Positions 30,931 to 33,775 of a stretch of 33,775 nt of DNA are shown here, one piece after another. A program made the position numbers and the translations under genes. Position 1 is the stretch's first letter, and each line of letters starts with the position of its first letter. The notes beneath the pieces were generated by a model. It ran no database searches and was not told the origin of the DNA. It saw only the letters and a list, made by a program, of their open reading frames with translations. Source of the stretch: an uncultured Eubacteriales bacterium (GTDB lineage Bacteria; Bacillota; Clostridia; Peptostreptococcales; Anaerovoracaceae); contig CADCHO010000020.1 of NCBI GenBank assembly GCA_902801255.1, positions 1 through 33,775 on the forward strand, given 5' to 3'.

Positions 30931-32469
30931 CTATTCGCCCGGTACCACAGTTACTGTACCGTCCTCATCCGTCTGCAGGTTTTGCCCGTCAAGTACAGCA
31001 TTAATGAGAGTTTTTGCATTTTCTATGCTCTCCGCATCCTGCGTCATAACGTATGCGTATTCTCCGCCGGTAGAATATGTAGGCAGCGATCCGTCTCCGC
31101 CTACGATAGTGTTTTTAAATATCTTCCAGTCAGGATCTTTCGCCAGCTGGAATTTGACCAGTTTTCTGATCTCGCGCGAGCTGAAACTCATCTCAAAGTA
31201 ATTGCGCAGACTCGAGAGCACCTTATTATAGCTGAGTATCATGGTGCGGCTGCTTGTAGCCTTCTTTATCAGCGCTTCGAATACCAGCTGCTGGTTTTTG
31301 ATCCTCTGACGGTCTCCTGACGGAAACGCCTTACGCTCCCTGGCAAAAGCAAGAGCCTGCTTGCCGTTCATATGGTTAGGGCCTTCCTGTACAGTCCAGC
31401 TCTTGAGCTTGACTGGTGTGAATTCATATTCAGATACGACGTCGATTCCGCCTATTGCGTCGATAAACCTTTCGACTGTGGTGAAGTTGACCTTGACGTA
31501 GTAGTTAGCATCCATGTCAAGCAACTGCTCTTCAGCCCCTATAGTAGTCTGAACACCATAAAAGCCGGTGTGTGTGAGCTTATCCAGCGCGTTGTCGAAA
31601 TCCGGCATGTATATCTCATAGTCACGCGGAATGGAAGTCATAAGTATCTGGTGGGTCTTCGGATTAACCGTTACCACCATATTGACATCACTTCTGCCCT
31701 CAGCATCGATAGTACCGTCAACATCTATGCCTGTGATAATAAAGTTAAACGGTTTCCTCGTCACATCAGATATCGCACTGGCGTTTTTGACTGAGCTTCC
31801 GCTGAGGAACGATAAGGTTCCAAGGGAATATGCGGTGCCTACTCCGTAAAACACAATAAGCAGCATCGCCCCGAAAGTCGCAAGCAGCTTGGCCCAGTTT
31901 TTACTTTTTCTGCTTCGTGTCTGGATCAGGATCACAAGACTCAGCAGGATCAATACTCCGAACAAAGCTATGCTCATACCGAGCGGAAGCACATTCATAT
32001 ATAACATTGAGGCCGCAAATATACCGAATGTTATCAGGTATATCATGGTCAGAACTTTGTGGAATCCCGTGACTCTTCTGCGGCCGGTGCGTTTCTTTTT
32101 GTTCTTTGTATAATTGCTTCTGTACCTGTCGTATGCTTCCTGTGATGCCTGCTTGATGGCTTCGATCTCTTTGATGTTGTGATGAGGATACTCATCTATC
32201 TCTTCTACAGGAGCATTATCAGGTACACGCGAAAAAGCATGCTCCCTGTCATACTGAGCAAATATGTCGCTGTCCTCATCGATCCATTTATGCTTGCTCG
32301 GAGGTTCAGGCGCATCAAAAGACGGAGCACTGCTGCTCTTGCTTTTTCTTCTCAGCTCTTCATAGAGCTTTCTTTCATTATCCTTTTCGATCTTATTGCT
32401 TTTCTCCGGGACCTCGCGGTCAAATTTAAAATCAAGAAGATCGTCGAGGTCCCAGTCGTTGTTTGCCAT
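30931..32469 (-). CDS. LytR-CpsA-Psr (LCP) family wall-polymer transferase
   Basis: A 512-aa protein. The first ~135 residues are cytoplasmic, charged and probably disordered, ending in a basic cluster (KNKKKRTGRRR). Three membrane spans follow (about 138-158, 162-183 and 193-215), then an extracellular LCP domain. LCP motifs are GIDVDGTIDAEGRSDVNMVV (247-266), TSIPRDYEIYM with the conserved Arg282 and Asp283, and ALAFARERKAFPSGDRQRIKNQQ. LCP enzymes transfer teichoic-acid or polysaccharide precursors from undecaprenyl pyrophosphate to peptidoglycan. It starts 9 nt after the hpf stop and leads into cdaA. Confidence 0.93.
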   Translation of the reverse strand: MANNDWDLDDLLDFKFDREVPEKSNKIEKDNERKLYEELRRKSKSSSAPSFDAPEPPSKHKWIDEDSDIFAQYDREHAFSRVPDNAPVEEIDEYPHHNIKEIEAIKQASQEAYDRYRSNYTKNKKKRTGRRRVTGFHKVLTMIYLITFGIFAASMLYMNVLPLGMSIALFGVLILLSLVILIQTRSRKSKNWAKLLATFGAMLLIVFYGVGTAYSLGTLSFLSGSSVKNASAISDVTRKPFNFIITGIDVDGTIDAEGRSDVNMVVTVNPKTHQILMTSIPRDYEIYMPDFDNALDKLTHTGFYGVQTTIGAEEQLLDMDANYYVKVNFTTVERFIDAIGGIDVVSEYEFTPVKLKSWTVQEGPNHMNGKQALAFARERKAFPSGDRQRIKNQQLVFEALIKKATSSRTMILSYNKVLSSLRNYFEMSFSSREIRKLVKFQLAKDPDWKIFKNTIVGGDGSLPTYSTGGEYAYVMTQDAESIENAKTLINAVLDGQNLQTDEDGTVTVVPGE

Positions 32470-32478
32470 ATACCAATC

Positions 32479-33012
32479 CTATCTCTTTGTTTCGATCAGG
32501 CCATAAGCATTGCCCTTACGCTTGTATACAACGCTGACGTCGTCAGTATCCATATCAAGGAATACGAAGAAATCGTGTCCGAGCATCTCCATCTGGAGAA
32601 TAGCTTCTTCTGCCACCATAGGAGTAAGCTCGACCTGCTTTCTCCTTACAATGGTCATCTCTTCTTCAAAGTCCTCATCTTCAGGCTCAGGAATGAATTC
32701 CAGCTTAAGAGCCTTGTTTTCTTTATATCTTGACTCAAGTTTGCCCTTGAGTTTACTCATCTGGTATTCAAGTTTATCTGTAACCAGGTCGACTGCATCA
32801 TAAATGCTGTCATTTGCCATCTCAGCTCTGAGTACGGCCTGCTTGGCGTTGATAGTTGCCTCAAACTTCGGAGTTTCTCTGAGTTTTGAAACTACAATGT
32901 TTGCAGTTGTGTCTTCGTCGAAGTACTTGCCGATCTTGTCAAGCTTCTTTTCGATGTAGTTGCTGAGCTTCTCGCTCATTGGATAATTTTTTGATGAAAT
33001 GTTTATCTTCAT
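32479..33012 (-). CDS. hpf: Ribosome hibernation-promoting factor, long form
   Basis: A 177-aa protein (also called RaiA) that binds the 30S subunit and, in the long form, dimerises 70S ribosomes into 100S particles. The N-terminal domain (MKINISSKNYPMSEKLSNYI to about residue 100) has the beta-alpha-beta S30AE fold. An acidic linker (EPEDEDFEEEM) leads to the dimerisation domain with VELTPMVAEEAILQMEMLGHDFFVF. The frame is open from 33078, but AGGAGG lies 9 nt before the ATG at 33012, which begins the conserved sequence. A hairpin lies 38 nt upstream, and a raiA-type RNA lies one gene further upstream. It is followed 9 nt later by the LCP gene. Confidence 0.96.
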   Translation of the reverse strand: MKINISSKNYPMSEKLSNYIEKKLDKIGKYFDEDTTANIVVSKLRETPKFEATINAKQAVLRAEMANDSIYDAVDLVTDKLEYQMSKLKGKLESRYKENKALKLEFIPEPEDEDFEEEMTIVRRKQVELTPMVAEEAILQMEMLGHDFFVFLDMDTDDVSVVYKRKGNAYGLIETKR

Positions 33013-33049
33013 AACACTTATCCTCCTGATGTCATAGTTTCCTAACTTA

Positions 33050-33076
33050 GTGTGCTCCTTCTGTGAAGAAGCACAC
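33050..33076 (-). other. Stable hairpin in the hpf leader
   Basis: Minus-strand GTGTGCTTCTTC (33076-33065), a 3-nt loop and GAAGGAGCACAC (33061-33050) form a 12-bp stem with one G-U pair. No U-run follows, so it does not look like a terminator. It lies between the 80-aa gene and hpf and could stabilise or process the mRNA. AAGGAG inside the 3' arm is far from the start codon. Confidence 0.55.
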
Positions 33077-33116
33077 AATATATAGATTTTAATATAATTG
33101 TTTTTACTGATAGTTT

Positions 33117-33359
33117 TTACCAGAGCTTATCTATAGCATCAGCAATCTTTTTGCCCTCTGCAGGACCAAGTTTGCATCTGAACTGTCTTTTGACTTCGCC
33201 CATAGGGTTGATAAAGTCTTTTGCTTTCCCTTCTTTTATGCGGGCGAGAAGAGCTTTCTCTGCTTCCTTGCTGATCTTTCCATCATCAGAAATTCCAGCC
33301 AGAATAAGTTCCAGTTCTTCCATCGGGATATCCATCGTAGGATCTTTCATTATACTCAT
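33117..33359 (-). CDS. 80-aa hypothetical protein
   Basis: A short cytoplasmic-looking protein with a hydrophobic-acidic N-terminal helix (MEELELILAGISDDGKISKEA) and a basic C-terminal half (GEVKRQFRCKLGPAEGKKIAD). GGGGAG lies 6 nt before the ATG at 33359, so the start is well supported. A further in-frame ATG exists 3 codons in. It lies between the structured RNA and hpf, about 36 nt after the RNA's closing stem, on the same strand. I recognise no family. The position suggests a role linked to ribosome hibernation or to the RNA, but this is inference. Confidence 0.6.
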   Translation of the reverse strand: MSIMKDPTMDIPMEELELILAGISDDGKISKEAEKALLARIKEGKAKDFINPMGEVKRQFRCKLGPAEGKKIADAIDKLW

Positions 33360-33395
33360 TATGTTCTCCCCCTTGATTGTTGTTAATGATTAGCA

Positions 33396-33560
33396 CCGCG
33401 GCCATTCGACCTGGTCTTTGACCCCACACTTGCCTTTACCCGCTTTGCGGAGGACTTACATCTAAGATACGCCATGATCACAGCCGCCTCTTGCTTGCTG
33501 CTTACGTGGGTCCCTTTGCCCGTATCTGGCATGGACTTGCAACCACGAACATGACCGCGG
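33396..33560 (-). ncRNA. Structured non-coding RNA, probably a raiA-motif RNA
   Basis: A GC-rich stretch without a plausible reading frame, bracketed by ends that pair: CCGCGGTCAT (33560-33551) with ATGGCCGCGG (33405-33396), 10 bp with one wobble. Inside are AGATACG with CGTATCT (33527-33521 and 33471-33465), a CCGC-AAA-GCGG hairpin (33450-33440), and GACCCAC (33512-33506), which can pair with GTGGGGTC (33427-33420) across the first helix as a pseudoknot. Clostridial raiA-motif RNAs are large, elaborately structured and encoded upstream of raiA/hpf. hpf follows here with one small gene between. The assignment rests on location, size and fold, since I cannot run the covariance model. The exact ends are unknown. 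Confidence 0.65.
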
Positions 33561-33585
33561 ACTATTCACTTAACTGAGCAACTCT

Positions 33586-33775
33586 CTATTTCTTCTTGCT
33601 CGCCTTGACTTCCTGCTCAAGCATCTTTTCGAGTCTTTCTTTTGCCTTCGGATCATATGCAAACGCATCGTCATCTCCGGCAAGAAAAGCTTCAAGATTA
33701 GGAAGACGGACGCCGGCCTTATAATTCATTTTGAACAGCTCGACGTTGAGCGCTTTTACGACATCGCGCATTTCC
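33586..33775 (-). CDS. C-terminal part of an unidentified protein (runs off the right edge)
   Basis: The frame is open to the window edge, and the first visible ATG (33771) has no ribosome binding site in view, so this is probably the last ~62 codons of a longer gene. Visible sequence includes ALNVELFKMNYKAGVRLPNL and AFLAGDDDAFAYDPKAKERL, ending in a basic EVKASKKK tail. I do not recognise the family. It ends about 26 nt before the structured RNA, which may share its transcript or have its own promoter. No clear promoter is seen in that gap. Confidence 0.55.
   Translation of the reverse strand, partial: EMRDVVKALNVELFKMNYKAGVRLPNLEAFLAGDDDAFAYDPKAKERLEKMLEQEVKASKKK

Noticed and set aside
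33396-33560. 6S RNA, tmRNA, SRP RNA or RNase P RNA
   Set aside because: No tmRNA-type acceptor end, no SRP GGAA/AGCA apical signature, no RNase P conserved core, and not the long rod with a central bubble of 6S RNA. Location before hpf fits the raiA motif better.

Overview
The window looks like chromosomal DNA of an anaerobic Firmicute of class Clostridia. The evidence is the content: class III fructose-1,6-bisphosphatase, a PPi-type phosphofructokinase, a clostridial-length GluRS, long-form HPF, cdaA/cdaR, RicT, PrsW, YitT and an LCP protein, with AGGAGG-type ribosome binding sites and TTGACA/TATAAT promoters. The family cannot be fixed from this sequence. Most genes lie on the minus strand in tightly packed operons. 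I see no tRNA, rRNA, IS element, prophage or CRISPR array.

Reading minus-strand units in their direction of transcription: (a) 14433->10230 is yitT, a 66-aa membrane protein, tmk, holB, ricT and a TrmN6-like methylase, closed by a terminator. This is the conserved tmk-holB-ricT-yabB neighbourhood without the darA and yaaR genes found there in Bacillus. (b) A strong promoter at 10146-10118 starts what may be one 10-kb unit: two DUF948-like membrane proteins (one with a long histone-H1-like Lys/Ala tail), murA, fbp, an unlisted 31-aa membrane peptide, prsW, glgB, glgP and glgC (cut by the window edge). It joins cell-wall precursor synthesis, gluconeogenesis and glycogen metabolism.

The middle holds an ABC exporter on the plus strand (14525-16309), converging on a GNAT-like gene and a PPi-phosphofructokinase. 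Next comes a divergent regulatory region of about 410 bp, then gltX and a sugar nucleotidyltransferase on the plus strand. These converge on an orphan F420-gamma-glutamyl-ligase-like gene and pyruvate kinase. From 27577 down to 24718 runs an amino-sugar unit: nagB, glmM and a left-handed beta-helix protein resembling the C-terminal half of GlmU.

The right end, minus strand, contains the end of an unknown gene, a structured ncRNA that I read as a raiA-motif RNA, an 80-aa protein, hpf (raiA), an LCP wall-polymer transferase, cdaA and cdaR. In many Firmicutes cdaA-cdaR is followed directly by glmM. Here the series is interrupted by an oppositely oriented two-gene module (27689-29121). It encodes a DUF3990 protein with ADP-ribosyltransferase-like motifs and a 239-aa protein ending in an XRE helix-turn-helix. 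A near-consensus promoter drives the module, and two palindromes cover its -35 and its spacer/-10. This is the best candidate here for a poorly described system: an autoregulated toxin-antitoxin module sitting between c-di-AMP synthesis and amino-sugar genes.
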